Origin: an uncultured Alcanivorax sp.
Lineage (GTDB): Bacteria > Pseudomonadota > Gammaproteobacteria > Pseudomonadales > Alcanivoracaceae
Assembly: GCF_947258575.1 (NCBI RefSeq)
Contig: NZ_CAMYIV010000012.1
Location: 186,001-250,000, forward strand
Direction of reading: 5' to 3'
DNA: 64,000 nt
The position numbers and the translations under genes are program-made. Shown here piece by piece: positions 45,784-54,864 of this stretch (within the stretch, counting starts at the first letter, position 1; each line of letters opens with the position of its first letter). The notes under the pieces are model-generated. The model was not told where the DNA came from and made no database searches. It saw only the letters and a program-made list of their open reading frames with translations.

Positions 45784-48531
45784 ATGGCTATGACCCCCTG
45801 GGTTACCTGGCCGGCCCTCACCAAATTCGGCACCCTGGGCGTTATGGGTGCGTTGCTGGTACTGGCTGGGCAGCGGGAAGACCTGCTCGAAAACAACATG
45901 TTCGACATGGAAAGCTGGGACGAAAAGAACGCCAGCATTGTCTGCGACGAACGCAGTCTCACCGCCCGTACCGAAGACGGCACCTGTAATATTCTCGACA
46001 ATCCGGCGGAAGGCTCCGCCCACGCCAACTTCGGCCGTAACGTAGACCCCGCGTCGGTGTATGCGGAAAACGCCAGTGGCAACCTGCTGACCCCCAACCC
46101 CCGGGAAGTCAGTAACCTGATCATGTCCCGTGGCGGTGATTTCAAGCCTGCCACCACCCTGAATTTTATCGCCACCTCCTGGATTCAGTTCATGGTGCAC
46201 GACTGGTTCGACCACGGTCCGCGCACCGAGGCCAACCCGATTGAATTCCCGCTGCCGCCGGGCGATGTGCTGGGCGATGGCACCATGTCCGTGCAGCGTA
46301 CCCGCCCGGACCCGGATGTCAGTGGCGATGAATCCATCGTCACCTACGAGAACATCAACACCCACTGGTGGGATGGCTCCCAGCTCTACGGTAGCGATAA
46401 GGACACCAACGACGAAGTGCGCTCGTTCGTGGACGGCAAGCTGAAAGTGGACGGCAACGGCCGCCTGCCCACGGAATTTCTCAGCGGCAAACCCATCACC
46501 GGCTTCAATGAAAACTGGTGGGTGGGGCTGAGCATGATGCATCATCTGTTCACCTTGGAGCACAATGCCATCGCCGACATGCTCAAGGCCAACAATCCGG
46601 GCAAGTCTGATCAGTGGCTGTTCGACAAGGCGCGCCTGATCAACTCCGCGCTGATGGCCAAGATCCACACCGTGGAATGGACCCCGGCGATTCTGGCCAA
46701 CCCGGTGCTCGAGCGGGCCATGTACGCCAACTGGTGGGGCCTGGGCGGCGATCGCGACACCCGCGACAAATTCCAGGAAGACCTGGACGTGCTCAACAAC
46801 AACCTGGGTCAACTGGGCAGCCTGTTTGATCTGGTCGGTATCGACACCGGCCTGGGCGACAGCCCCACCAGTTCCATCGAGCATGCCCTGGCCGGCCTGG
46901 TCGGCTCGCGCACCCCGAACAACTACGGCGTCCCTTACACCCTGACCGAAGAATTTGTCTCCGTGTACCGCATGCACCCGTTGCTGCGCGACGAGATCAA
47001 GGTGTACGACATCGGTTCCAACATCGTCGATCAGGAAATTCCTATTGAGGACACCCGTAACGGCGACGCGGAAGACCTGCTCGGCGACGTGGGCCAGGAT
47101 CGCCTGTGGTATTCCTTCGGCATCACCCATCCGGGCTCACTGACCCTGAACAACTACCCGGACTTCCTGCGTAACCTGTCCATGCCGCTGATCGGTGACA
47201 TCGACATGGCCGCCATCGACGTACTGCGTGACCGGGAACGTGGCGTGCCGCGCTACAACGAATTCCGTCGTCAGATCGGCCTCAAGCCCATCACCCAGTT
47301 CGAAGATCTCACCAGCGATCCCCAGCTGCTGGCAGACCTGAAGTCGCTCTACAACAACGACATCGAAATGATCGATACCCTGGTGGGGCAGCTGGCGGAA
47401 GAAACCCGTCCGGAAGGCTTCGGCTTCGGCGAAACCTCCTTCCAGATCTTCATCCTCAATGCCTCCCGTCGTCTGATGACCGACCGCTTCTTTACCACCG
47501 ACTACACCGACGAGGTCTACACCGCCGGCGGGATCGACTGGGTGGAAGATCACACCATGGTGGACGTGATTCGTCGTCACTTCCCGGCGCTGGCTACCAG
47601 CCTGGTAGGCATGGACAACGCCTTCAAACCCTGGGGCCTGAACATGCCCGACGACTATCAGGACTGGTCCGCCCAGGCGAAACAGGACCACCTGTGGGTC
47701 AACGGCGCCCTGCGCACCAGCTACGAAGAAAGCGAAGTGCCCGCCATCGAACCCATCGACATCGGCGGCCTGATCAACTCGGTACTGTGGAAGAAAGTCC
47801 AGGATGTCACCGACGTGGCGCCCCCGGGCTACAGCAAGCCGATCCACCCGCGCGGTGCCCTGGCCAAGGTGCAGTTCCAGTCTGCCGCCGGCCATGATTA
47901 CAGCGGCCTGTTCCAGGGCGCCGACCACGGCTTGCTGCGCCTGTCCGTCACCGGCGACCCGTCCGACCGTGGTTTCGCCCCCGGCCTGGCGCTGAAACTG
48001 CTGGTGGATGGCAAACGCTCCGAAAACGTGTCGGCGCTCTATACCCTCAGCGGGCAGGGCGACAACCACAACATTTTCGCCAACGAACTGTCCAACTACG
48101 TGCAGGCGGAAGTGAACGAAACCCTGGGCACCACCGCGCTGTTCTCGCTGGTATCCACCAAGCCGACGCTGCTGGTGATGAGCGACATGGCAAAAGTGAA
48201 CCAGGACGGTAGCGCCGCAGGCAGCGTCAAAACCCCGACGCAGATCTACTTCGTGCCCAACCCGGATCTGAGAAACACCATCAGCACCGCCCCTCACGAT
48301 TTCCGTGATGACCTCACGGCCATCCCGGCGGGCACCAAGGTGTACGACGTCTACGGCACCGACATGCAGATCCGCAAATCCATCTGGCCCTGGGTCACCG
48401 CCCGCTATGCCCGCGAGCGTCGCAACAGCGCCGTCAAAATCGGCGAACTGGTCACCCAGTCTGAGTTCACTCTGTCCCAATTCGGTGACACCGGCATCTT
48501 CTTCAAGCACCAGCGTTACGAAGACCGTTAA
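45784..48531 (+). CDS. Heme peroxidase / alpha-dioxygenase-like protein
   Basis: 915 aa, with a hydrophobic N-terminal segment (about residues 10-27). It belongs to the animal heme-peroxidase superfamily in the form of fatty-acid alpha-dioxygenases: distal histidine H139 in FMVHDWFDHG, the helix MMHHLFTLEHNAIADML near residue 250, and the probable proximal histidine H398 in VYRMHPLL. The long C-terminal part after about residue 650 is not assigned. GGAGG lies seven bases before the ATG. Substrate could be a fatty acid, but this is inference. A terminator follows. Confidence 0.85.
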   Translation: MAMTPWVTWPALTKFGTLGVMGALLVLAGQREDLLENNMFDMESWDEKNASIVCDERSLTARTEDGTCNILDNPAEGSAHANFGRNVDPASVYAENASGNLLTPNPREVSNLIMSRGGDFKPATTLNFIATSWIQFMVHDWFDHGPRTEANPIEFPLPPGDVLGDGTMSVQRTRPDPDVSGDESIVTYENINTHWWDGSQLYGSDKDTNDEVRSFVDGKLKVDGNGRLPTEFLSGKPITGFNENWWVGLSMMHHLFTLEHNAIADMLKANNPGKSDQWLFDKARLINSALMAKIHTVEWTPAILANPVLERAMYANWWGLGGDRDTRDKFQEDLDVLNNNLGQLGSLFDLVGIDTGLGDSPTSSIEHALAGLVGSRTPNNYGVPYTLTEEFVSVYRMHPLLRDEIKVYDIGSNIVDQEIPIEDTRNGDAEDLLGDVGQDRLWYSFGITHPGSLTLNNYPDFLRNLSMPLIGDIDMAAIDVLRDRERGVPRYNEFRRQIGLKPITQFEDLTSDPQLLADLKSLYNNDIEMIDTLVGQLAEETRPEGFGFGETSFQIFILNASRRLMTDRFFTTDYTDEVYTAGGIDWVEDHTMVDVIRRHFPALATSLVGMDNAFKPWGLNMPDDYQDWSAQAKQDHLWVNGALRTSYEESEVPAIEPIDIGGLINSVLWKKVQDVTDVAPPGYSKPIHPRGALAKVQFQSAAGHDYSGLFQGADHGLLRLSVTGDPSDRGFAPGLALKLLVDGKRSENVSALYTLSGQGDNHNIFANELSNYVQAEVNETLGTTALFSLVSTKPTLLVMSDMAKVNQDGSAAGSVKTPTQIYFVPNPDLRNTISTAPHDFRDDLTAIPAGTKVYDVYGTDMQIRKSIWPWVTARYARERRNSAVKIGELVTQSEFTLSQFGDTGIFFKHQRYEDR

Positions 48532-48561
48532 GGGAGAGCGGCGCTAACACCGCCACCACCG

Positions 48562-48595
48562 GCCCGGGCAGCCACAAGCTGCCCGGGCTTTTTTT
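48562..48595 (+). terminator. Intrinsic terminator after the heme peroxidase
   Basis: GCCCGGGCAGC pairs perfectly with GCTGCCCGGGC around CACAA and is followed by seven T. Confidence 0.93.
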
Positions 48596-48618
48596 ATGCC
48601 CGCCACATCACCACTCAG

Positions 48619-48642
48619 TGGGAGCGGTCGTTCGACCGCGAA
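48619..48642. repeat. REP copy, pseudomonad-like type
   Basis: TGGGAGCGGTCGTTCGACCG followed by CGAA: a GGGAGC head and a palindromic GGTCG-TT-CGACC stem, the form of REP elements known from Pseudomonas. It marks the boundary between the core peroxidase gene and the AT-rich block. Confidence 0.7.
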
Positions 48643-48689
48643 ACCTAGTTGGCACTGCCGCCCCGGCACTTGGTAAACACTCTCCCTCC

Positions 48690-48716
48690 GTTGGAGCCAT
48701 GCTCGCATGGCGAACC
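48690..48716. repeat. REP copy of the TGGAGCCATGC type
   Basis: TTGGAGCCATGCTCGCATGG continues into CGAACCC. GCCATGC-TC-GCATGGC forms the stem. It is a relative of the copies at 55204 and 56202. Confidence 0.7.
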
Positions 48717-49032
48717 CTTATCCACAGGCAGCAACCCTCCAAAACCATCCGTGCTCAACAGAACGAACGATAAATTTGTAGGATATGGCTTACAGAAAAA
48801 AATAAACGGTTGAGATAAGGTGTTTTTCAGAAAGGGGCGATATCGGGAAAATCCAGGAAATAGGCCGCTCTTTCGAGTTTTTTCAGGTGAGAATGACTCC
48901 CATTTTTTTATAAGGCCCTAGCCTGGCGGCGCTTTTCTGTGCTTTGTGCGGGTGCCAGAAAATAATTATGTCCAGCCGTAAAAAGGAAATATTGTACCAA
49001 TATCACCAAAAGATACTTTTGATTTCGCTTTC

Positions 49033-49785
49033 ATGAGGGCTGAACATTTCTTAACTCTCTATGACATTGTCCACAATAGCAGGCAAAGGAATGGTAGGAG
49101 TGATTGGCTATCCTCGTTTAAGCGCTTTATGCACTGGCCTCGGCGGGAAAATATTGTCCGAATTGATGGGAAGGACAAGAATAGCCTTCTGATTCTTCGT
49201 GAGACACTTGGCATCAGCCGCGAACACTTTTCTCATGAGTACGCTTCGGAGTTGTTGAGGTCATCGATAGTCTGCTCAATTTCTGCTCTTGATAGATATA
49301 TGCACGATGTTGTTGTTGATCGATGTTGGGCGCTTCTTTCTCAGGCAGAAAAAGATGTACCGAAAGAACTAAAGAAAGTCCGGCTTCCAGTGTTGGCAAC
49401 AAAAAAAGCTTTGGAGAAGCTCAAATCTAACCCTAACTCAAGGCCTGGGACTCTTGTAAAAAAAGAAATTCAAAAAGCTATCCATATCGATTTTACTTTC
49501 CAGAAAAAAAGTGATATTGAAAAAGGCGCTAAACTATTAGGGGTTTCTGATTTTTGGAGAAAAATGGCTGCGGAAATGCCCGGTGGTCCCAGTCCAGGAG
49601 AGGTTCAAGAGGAGCTCACAAGAATCACTAAAAGAAGAAATCAGATAGTTCATGAGTCAGATTTGATTCTAAAGACAAGTGCGAAAGAAATATCGCAAAG
49701 AGAGATTTCTGGGTCTGATGCTCAGGATGCGGTTATGTGGATATCATCATTTGTCGAGGCTCTTGATAGTGTCTTCTACCCGTAA
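49033..49785 (+). CDS. HEPN-domain protein, putative RNase
   Basis: 250 aa, mostly helical. The C-terminal part has R202-N203-Q-I-V-H207, the Rx4H motif with a polar residue after the arginine that marks the active site of HEPN ribonucleases. The context and length resemble RiboL-PSP-HEPN-type proteins. HEPN proteins serve in toxin-antitoxin and phage-defence systems, but no nucleotidyltransferase (MNT) partner is beside it. No Shine-Dalgarno precedes the ATG at 49033, so the start is uncertain. Codon use is AT-rich, unlike the neighbours, which suggests transfer. Confidence 0.65.
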   Translation: MRAEHFLTLYDIVHNSRQRNGRSDWLSSFKRFMHWPRRENIVRIDGKDKNSLLILRETLGISREHFSHEYASELLRSSIVCSISALDRYMHDVVVDRCWALLSQAEKDVPKELKKVRLPVLATKKALEKLKSNPNSRPGTLVKKEIQKAIHIDFTFQKKSDIEKGAKLLGVSDFWRKMAAEMPGGPSPGEVQEELTRITKRRNQIVHESDLILKTSAKEISQREISGSDAQDAVMWISSFVEALDSVFYP

Positions 49786-49843
49786 CTGCATGCTAAAAGC
49801 GGATTATGGCGCGCGTTAGGCAGCTTCAGGATTAGGAGATTAA

Positions 49844-50344
49844 ATGATAGATCAGCTATCTCAATGGATTGAGTCGCATCAGCTTCTCGTTATTTCAATA
49901 TTTGTTCCGTTACTTAGTGCATTTTTTGCAGCGGCATCATCTTGGTATACAGCTCGTAAGGCGCTTAAAAAAGAACATCTAAAGATGAAATTTGATGGTG
50001 TTATGAAAATAGCTAATTACCGTCAAGCCTGGATAAACACCTTGCGTGACGAGATGGCTGAGTTTCAGAGTTATGGGGTGCTGCCTGATAGCGATCCAAC
50101 TAGGGAAAGAGATTTTTACCGTCTAGGAACAAAAATTGAATTGCTTATGAATCCTGGCGATCCTGATTATGAAGAATTGCAGAATTATATGTATAACTTC
50201 CTTTTGGTCTCTGATGGGGGTGTCATTGATAAATATAGTAAAAACGCAGAGTTTGTTGAGTTGTGCCAAAAAATCCTCAAACGAGAGTGGGATAGGCTCA
50301 AGCTAGATATAGAAAAGGCGGTTAATCCCGGGGTGCTAAATTAA
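49844..50344 (+). CDS. Membrane-anchored hypothetical protein downstream of the HEPN gene
   Basis: 166 aa with one hydrophobic segment (about residues 14-33) and a charged, helical cytoplasmic part. AGGAG lies five bases before the ATG. It resembles short membrane proteins of unknown role found in accessory regions. AT-rich composition is shared with the HEPN gene; 58 bases separate them, so they may be one operon. Confidence 0.7.
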   Translation: MIDQLSQWIESHQLLVISIFVPLLSAFFAAASSWYTARKALKKEHLKMKFDGVMKIANYRQAWINTLRDEMAEFQSYGVLPDSDPTRERDFYRLGTKIELLMNPGDPDYEELQNYMYNFLLVSDGGVIDKYSKNAEFVELCQKILKREWDRLKLDIEKAVNPGVLN

Positions 50345-50410
50345 TAAAGAATTAGCTGATCGCATCCGGCGATGGTTGTTTTAATCGCGCCGTTTATTGA
50401 GGTTATTAAA

Positions 50411-50740
50411 GTGAGAAAGACCGACAAAAAAATAGAAAAATCCCTGAGGGAGGCGCTGACCGAAGCTTGCGAGACAGCATTGGAGAGATACGAAGGATTC
50501 CAGTGGCTTACGCACTTCGTGAGCTATGACGATTTCCCTGCGTCACTATCGATTGTCTGTGTGTATGACACTAATGCCCATCTCGCCAAGACGAATAATG
50601 AAAGCATGCGTGCGCTTATCAAAGAAAAACTGGCGTCAATTGGTATCAAGATGAAAGATTGTCGCCAGCAGGTGCGCTTCGATACGGAAGAGGACTGCGA
50701 CAATGACAATGATGGAAGATGGAATGAGCGTTTCAGATAG
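50411..50740 (+). CDS. Conserved small protein, sometimes labelled Fis-type regulator
   Basis: 109 aa from a GTG at 50411 with GAGG eight bases upstream; the first-listed ATG at 50372 lacks such a site. VRKTDKKIEKSLREALTEAC and EGFQWLTHFVSYDDFPASL match a family of about 107 residues from marine gammaproteobacteria that databases often call Fis-family regulator. I see no Fis helix-turn-helix in it, so the label is doubtful and the function unknown. Confidence 0.7.
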   Translation: MRKTDKKIEKSLREALTEACETALERYEGFQWLTHFVSYDDFPASLSIVCVYDTNAHLAKTNNESMRALIKEKLASIGIKMKDCRQQVRFDTEEDCDNDNDGRWNERFR

Positions 50741-50835
50741 TCGTAGCCTGAAAAGTCAGAGCTGGGCCCGGCCTCGTTTTAGCCTGCTGACCTATTGCTA
50801 GTTCACTAGCGCGGGGCGATGCACAGGCCCAAACC

Positions 50836-50863
50836 AAAACGCCCACCTTCCGGTGGGCGTTTC
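50836..50863. terminator. Bidirectional intrinsic terminator
   Basis: AACGCCCACC pairs with GGTGGGCGTT around TTCC; T-runs are short on both sides (TTT on plus, TTTTGGTTT on minus). It ends the small barrel gene on the minus strand and closes the AT-rich block on the plus strand. Confidence 0.8.
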
Positions 50864-50891
50864 TCGTTCAGCCTTCAGCCATCAACAGACC

Positions 50892-51413
50892 TCAGAACCG
50901 CCCGTTAATCCCGAAACCAAGGTTCGACACTTCATCACCGCTGCGATCCACTGCGCGCAGGTATTCCACGCTGAGGAAGATCTGGTTGGTGATGGTGATG
51001 TCGGCGCCCAGTCCCAGGGACAAGTCCTTGTAGTTTTCACCGTCGGAACCGCCGCCGGGGAAGTTGGCGGTGGTTTCGATGTAGGACACGCCGATCAGGC
51101 CGTAGGGGCGTACCGGCAGGGTGTTGGGGAACTGGCCGCGGAAGTAGGCGCCGTACATGCGGTCAATTTCCAGGTCCACGTTGTTGCTCAGTTCGTCATC
51201 GCCGACACCCAGGCCCAGGCGCAGTTCGCCGCCGAGGGTTTCATCCTTGTTGATCCAGGTGCCGAATTTGAATTGCAGGGCGTTCGGCTTGGCGGAGGAG
51301 CTGGTGTTGTCCGGCTCGATCTTGCTGCTGACAATTTCCAGACCGGCGTAGCCGCTGGCATTGGCCAATAGGGGTAGGCTGACAAGTGCAGCGATGAGTG
51401 TTTTTTTCAGCAT
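50892..51413 (-). CDS. Small outer-membrane beta-barrel protein
   Basis: 173 aa: signal peptide (MLKKTLIAALVSLPLLANA) and an eight-stranded barrel-like pattern ending NLGFGINGRF with a terminal phenylalanine. It resembles OmpA/OmpW-type porin-family barrels. Start at 51413 is preferred to the frame start at 51443, which has no signal sequence. It follows znuB by 51 bases on the same strand, so it may belong to the metal operon. Confidence 0.8.
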   Translation of the reverse strand: MLKKTLIAALVSLPLLANASGYAGLEIVSSKIEPDNTSSSAKPNALQFKFGTWINKDETLGGELRLGLGVGDDELSNNVDLEIDRMYGAYFRGQFPNTLPVRPYGLIGVSYIETTANFPGGGSDGENYKDLSLGLGADITITNQIFLSVEYLRAVDRSGDEVSNLGFGINGRF

Positions 51414-51464
51414 TATTGAAGTGGTCCTTTCGCAGAGAGACATCTTGCTTTGATTGTAGCCAAT

Positions 51465-52199
51465 TCACTGCCTGGCTGCGATGACTCGGATCACGGCGGC
51501 AAGAATGGCCGCTACGGCGAGGGTGGTGACGATGGCGGGACCGCTGGGCCAGTCCAGCCACAGGCTAGCGGCCAGGCCGCTGAGGTAGCCGGCGATGCCG
51601 ACGGCACCGGCAATCAGCAATGGGCGCTGGCTGTGCCAGGCCGACAGGGCCGGGAAGATCAGTGAAGCAAACACCAGGTACACGCCCACGGCTTGTACCG
51701 AGGCGGTAATAGCGATGGCGAAGGGCAGGTAGAAGGCCAGTAATGGGTGGCGGAACAGGGCCATTGCGGCGCTGGCGGCGATGGCGCTGGCGGCCAGACC
51801 CTGCAGTTGCGAGGTGTCTACCCAGAGGATTTGTCCGGCCAGGCTGGCGCTGAGGTGTTCGCCGCCGTGGGGGTCGTTGGCAAGCATGAGTACGCTGGCG
51901 CTGGCCAGTACCACGAAGGTGGCGCCGATCAGGGCTTCCTGCACCCGGTGGCCGAGTTTTTCCAGCTGGTGCAGCAGCAGGGCAAAGCCCAGCGCGGTGG
52001 CGATGGCCACCAGCTGAAGCTGCCAGTCGCTTTCCACATGGGCGAAGTGACGCACGGCCAGCAGACCGGTGGCGGCGGCTTGCGCCACCGCCAGGTCGAT
52101 AAAGATGATACCCCGTGCCAGTACCTGCCGGCCCAGAGGGATGTGGCTGGCGAGGACCAGCATGCCGGCGATGAACGCCGGCAGCAGGATATCAATCAT
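51465..52199 (-). CDS. znuB: Zinc/manganese ABC transporter permease, ZnuB-like
   Basis: 244 aa with about eight membrane segments and the family stretches RGIIFIDLAVAQAAATG and VYLVFASLIFPALSA. Overlaps the binding-protein gene by four bases (ATGA). The ATP-binding subunit (ZnuC) is missing from this operon and from the window; the permease would need an ATPase from elsewhere. Confidence 0.9.
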   Translation of the reverse strand: MIDILLPAFIAGMLVLASHIPLGRQVLARGIIFIDLAVAQAAATGLLAVRHFAHVESDWQLQLVAIATALGFALLLHQLEKLGHRVQEALIGATFVVLASASVLMLANDPHGGEHLSASLAGQILWVDTSQLQGLAASAIAASAAMALFRHPLLAFYLPFAIAITASVQAVGVYLVFASLIFPALSAWHSQRPLLIAGAVGIAGYLSGLAASLWLDWPSGPAIVTTLAVAAILAAVIRVIAARQ

Positions 52200-53131
52200 G
52201 CATTCCCCTGCTTGCAGGTCTGATGGGCGCCAATCAGCCGCTGAATCAGGGTGTCATAGAGGCTGGCCAAGGTGTCGGTGCCTTCCTCTCCGGGAGACAG
52301 TGGCAGCTCCACGGCACAGGCCGGGGTGCGGCTGGCCAGCCAGTTGGCGGCGTCGTCTCCGTTGATGGGCCGGTAGAGGATCAGCTTCACCTGCTGCTTT
52401 TCTGTCTTGCTGACCAGCTTGGCCAGGTGCCCCGGTGTTGGCGGCAGGCCAGGCTTGGGCTCCAGTTCATCCGCACGGTGCATGCCCAGCCAGTCCAGCA
52501 GGTAGATCCAGGAACGGTGATGGGTAATCACGTTCAGTCCTTTCAGGCTGGACGCCTGTTGCTCCCATTCACCGATCTTCGGTTCGAAGTCAGCCTGCCA
52601 GACCTGTTGCTGCTGCCGGTACTGATCCGCGTTGTTTGGGTCCAGTGTGGCAAAGCGTTCGGCAAGCTGGCCCGAGAGGGTCAGCATTCGGCGCGGGTCC
52701 AGATGCACATGGGGGTTGCCCATCGCATGGACGTCACCGTCGGCCCGGTCCAGGGTGGTGGGGATTTCCAGGCGATCTACCTGTTCGGCGGCCATGAACA
52801 GGCCGGGGGCCTGGCGGACATCCGGGTTGCCTCCGCGGTTGAGCAGTACCGGCAACCAGCCGGCTTCCAGCCCGGCGCCGTTACACAACACCAGGTCGGC
52901 ACGGCGTACTTGGGCGAGCAGGCTGGGGCGGGCCTGGATGTGGTGGGCATCCTGTCCTGGGGCGCTGGCGGTCTTGACGGTGACCAGGTCGCCGCCAATT
53001 TCCGTGGCCAGCTGGCCCCATTCCGGTTCACAAGCAAGAATGCGCAGGTCGGCCCGGGCGCTGAATGACGCCGCGCAAAGCGCGGCGACCAGCAGACGGA
53101 GGATCACTAGTGAGAGTGTCTGCAATTTCAT
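52196..53131 (-). CDS. znuA: Periplasmic zinc-binding protein, ZnuA-like
   Basis: 311 aa with a signal peptide (residues 1-27). Metal-ligand histidines are found at DAHHIQARPS (H63, H64), GNPHVHLDP (H141, H143) and ITHHRSW (H204, H205), the pattern of cluster A-I metal-binding proteins. The charged His-rich loop of typical ZnuA is short here. Ligand may be zinc or manganese; context favours zinc. Confidence 0.9.
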   Translation of the reverse strand: MKLQTLSLVILRLLVAALCAASFSARADLRILACEPEWGQLATEIGGDLVTVKTASAPGQDAHHIQARPSLLAQVRRADLVLCNGAGLEAGWLPVLLNRGGNPDVRQAPGLFMAAEQVDRLEIPTTLDRADGDVHAMGNPHVHLDPRRMLTLSGQLAERFATLDPNNADQYRQQQQVWQADFEPKIGEWEQQASSLKGLNVITHHRSWIYLLDWLGMHRADELEPKPGLPPTPGHLAKLVSKTEKQQVKLILYRPINGDDAANWLASRTPACAVELPLSPGEEGTDTLASLYDTLIQRLIGAHQTCKQGNA

Positions 53132-53141
53132 GATGGCTTCC

Positions 53142-54443
53142 TCAGAATGAGTGCGCGCCGTGGGCGCCCAGGCTCAGGTTGTACTGCAGGAACACCTGGT
53201 TGTATTCCTCGTTGCCGTCTTCCCCGTGCACGTCGTTACGATTGAATTGCAGGCGTAATTTGGAGAACTCGGTGGCATACCAGGTAAGGGCGGCGCTGTG
53301 CTGGCGTGACAGGCGTACTTCCTCGGTTTCGTTGCCTTCGCTAAATTCGCCGCCAATGCCACTGGCGGCGGTGCGCAGGCCGATCTGCCAGCGTGGGGCA
53401 AATCCGTAGGTGGCTTCTACATAGGCGGCGCCCTGTTTGCTCTCCACAGGCAGACCCAGCTCCGCTGCGTCGCTGTGGAAGACCGCTTTCTGGTCGGAGT
53501 CGGCATGGAAGTACTCGCCGGTGACGCTCCAGCCGCCTTTGCCGTACTGACCGCTGGGGAAGTGTTTGTAGATTGCCTGGGCACCGAAGATATCGGTGTC
53601 GCCCTGGGTAACGAACAGTTCGCCGCCGCCTTCCTCGTGGAAGGCCTGGCTATCCTGGTGGCGTGCTGCAGATAAACCCAGCTGCACGGCACGGTGGGCG
53701 CCCAGGTCCGGCGCGTAGCGCAGGGTGAAGACGCCCAGTTGAGGCCCGTTCTGGTCGGCCAGGTTCAGATCTTCGGCGGTGACGTTGGCGCCCAGTTCCT
53801 CGCTGATGTCAGCAGCCACATCGTCGGCATCAATGATGCTGCCTACCGGCTCCAGATTGTCGCCCTGGACCACTTCCAGACCCAGTTGCAGGTAGCTGTC
53901 GGTGGGCGCCAGCCAGGTTAGCTGAACGCCGTCGCCGGCAACGCCGTGGTCGCCGAACAGGCTCAGGTAGGCCAGGTTCTGGTCGGCGAAGTTCCAGCTG
54001 TGAGGGTGCTTTTCGTTGTGGTAGCCGATGGCGCTGAGGAAGCGACCGGCTTTCACCTGCAGGCCGGCAGGGAGGGATTGGCTTCGGATCCAGGCCTCTT
54101 CCAGCTCGAATTCGCCGCCACTGCTGATGGCGGCGGAGAGCCAGGCATCAAAGTAACTGTCCACGCTGCCGCTCATGGTCAGCTCGGTTTCGTTCAGGTT
54201 GAAACCGCGTTTGATGTCTTCGTGGCCATGTTCTTCGTGACCGCCATGGCTATGAAAGGCGCTGTCGGCATCTTCCAGAAGAGCAGTGCCTTCTCCGTCT
54301 GCATTGTCGTGGTAGTACATGCCGTTGAATATCACCGAGAAGGCCGGGTTAAAGGCGGCCATGGGGTTACTGGCATTGTCGTCGGCAGCAAGCGCTGAAG
54401 AGGAGGCGGCCAGCATCGCGCTGGCGAGGTAGAACTTTTTCAT
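53142..54443 (-). CDS. Outer-membrane protein with His-rich segment, metal-linked
   Basis: 433 aa: signal peptide, then a beta-barrel with terminal phenylalanine. A His-rich stretch HSHGGHEEHGH at residues 64-74 could bind zinc, and further histidines follow (NEKHPHSW). It lies 10 bases before znuA and probably passes or captures zinc at the outer membrane. It is not a TonB-dependent receptor: there is no plug domain or TonB box. Confidence 0.82.
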   Translation of the reverse strand: MKKFYLASAMLAASSSALAADDNASNPMAAFNPAFSVIFNGMYYHDNADGEGTALLEDADSAFHSHGGHEEHGHEDIKRGFNLNETELTMSGSVDSYFDAWLSAAISSGGEFELEEAWIRSQSLPAGLQVKAGRFLSAIGYHNEKHPHSWNFADQNLAYLSLFGDHGVAGDGVQLTWLAPTDSYLQLGLEVVQGDNLEPVGSIIDADDVAADISEELGANVTAEDLNLADQNGPQLGVFTLRYAPDLGAHRAVQLGLSAARHQDSQAFHEEGGGELFVTQGDTDIFGAQAIYKHFPSGQYGKGGWSVTGEYFHADSDQKAVFHSDAAELGLPVESKQGAAYVEATYGFAPRWQIGLRTAASGIGGEFSEGNETEEVRLSRQHSAALTWYATEFSKLRLQFNRNDVHGEDGNEEYNQVFLQYNLSLGAHGAHSF

Positions 54444-54570
54444 GTCAGGTCCTGAATGTTTTGTCTCTATCGGCGACGGGCATGGGAAACGGGCGCACGG
54501 ACCTCTTAAAAGGGAAAGAGGGCTGGGCGCTCACCACGACCGTTCATGGTCAAATCAGTGGATAGGGTAT

Positions 54571-54864
54571 TCAGGCGTAATGCGGGGGAGCCCGGGCTTG
54601 TGCCGGCAGGGCGAAACAGGGGGGCAGGAAAGGTTGTGCGTGTGCCTGGCCGATTACCGGGGCGCTTGCCGGCATGGCCGGTACACCGTTGCTGGGCAGG
54701 GCGACAAAGCCGCCGTGGCCACACAGATCGCAGTCTGCCGCCTGCAGGGCCAGTTCATGGGGGCTGCTGGCCGGGTCGATGTGGCTGGGGGCGTGCCAGG
54801 AAAGGAACAGCTGGGCACACAGCAGCGACAGCACCAGGGTGAACGACAGGCGAGCTCGGATCAT
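54571..54864 (-). CDS. DUF2946-type small protein
   Basis: 97 aa with an N-terminal hydrophobic signal (residues 7-24) and a CDLCGHGG motif. DUF2946 proteins are often found next to metal-uptake genes. The ATG overlaps the yidD stop by four bases. A 127-base gap follows before the His-rich protein gene. Confidence 0.75.
   Translation of the reverse strand: MIRARLSFTLVLSLLCAQLFLSWHAPSHIDPASSPHELALQAADCDLCGHGGFVALPSNGVPAMPASAPVIGQAHAQPFLPPCFALPAQARAPPHYA

Larger units (their letters stand above)
48596..49032. other. 437-base stretch at the left boundary of the AT-rich block
   Basis: The first 120 bases hold two REP copies. From about 48730 the composition becomes clearly AT-richer, with T- and A-runs, and stays so through the next three genes. 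I see no gene, no integrase or attachment site. Promoters for the HEPN gene would lie here but none is clear. Confidence 0.5.

Noticed and set aside
49783-49825. Integron attC-like end (GTTAGGC after the HEPN gene)
   Set aside because: A GTTAGGC core follows the gene, but no matching opening core and no foldable attC of normal length is seen, and there is no integrase.
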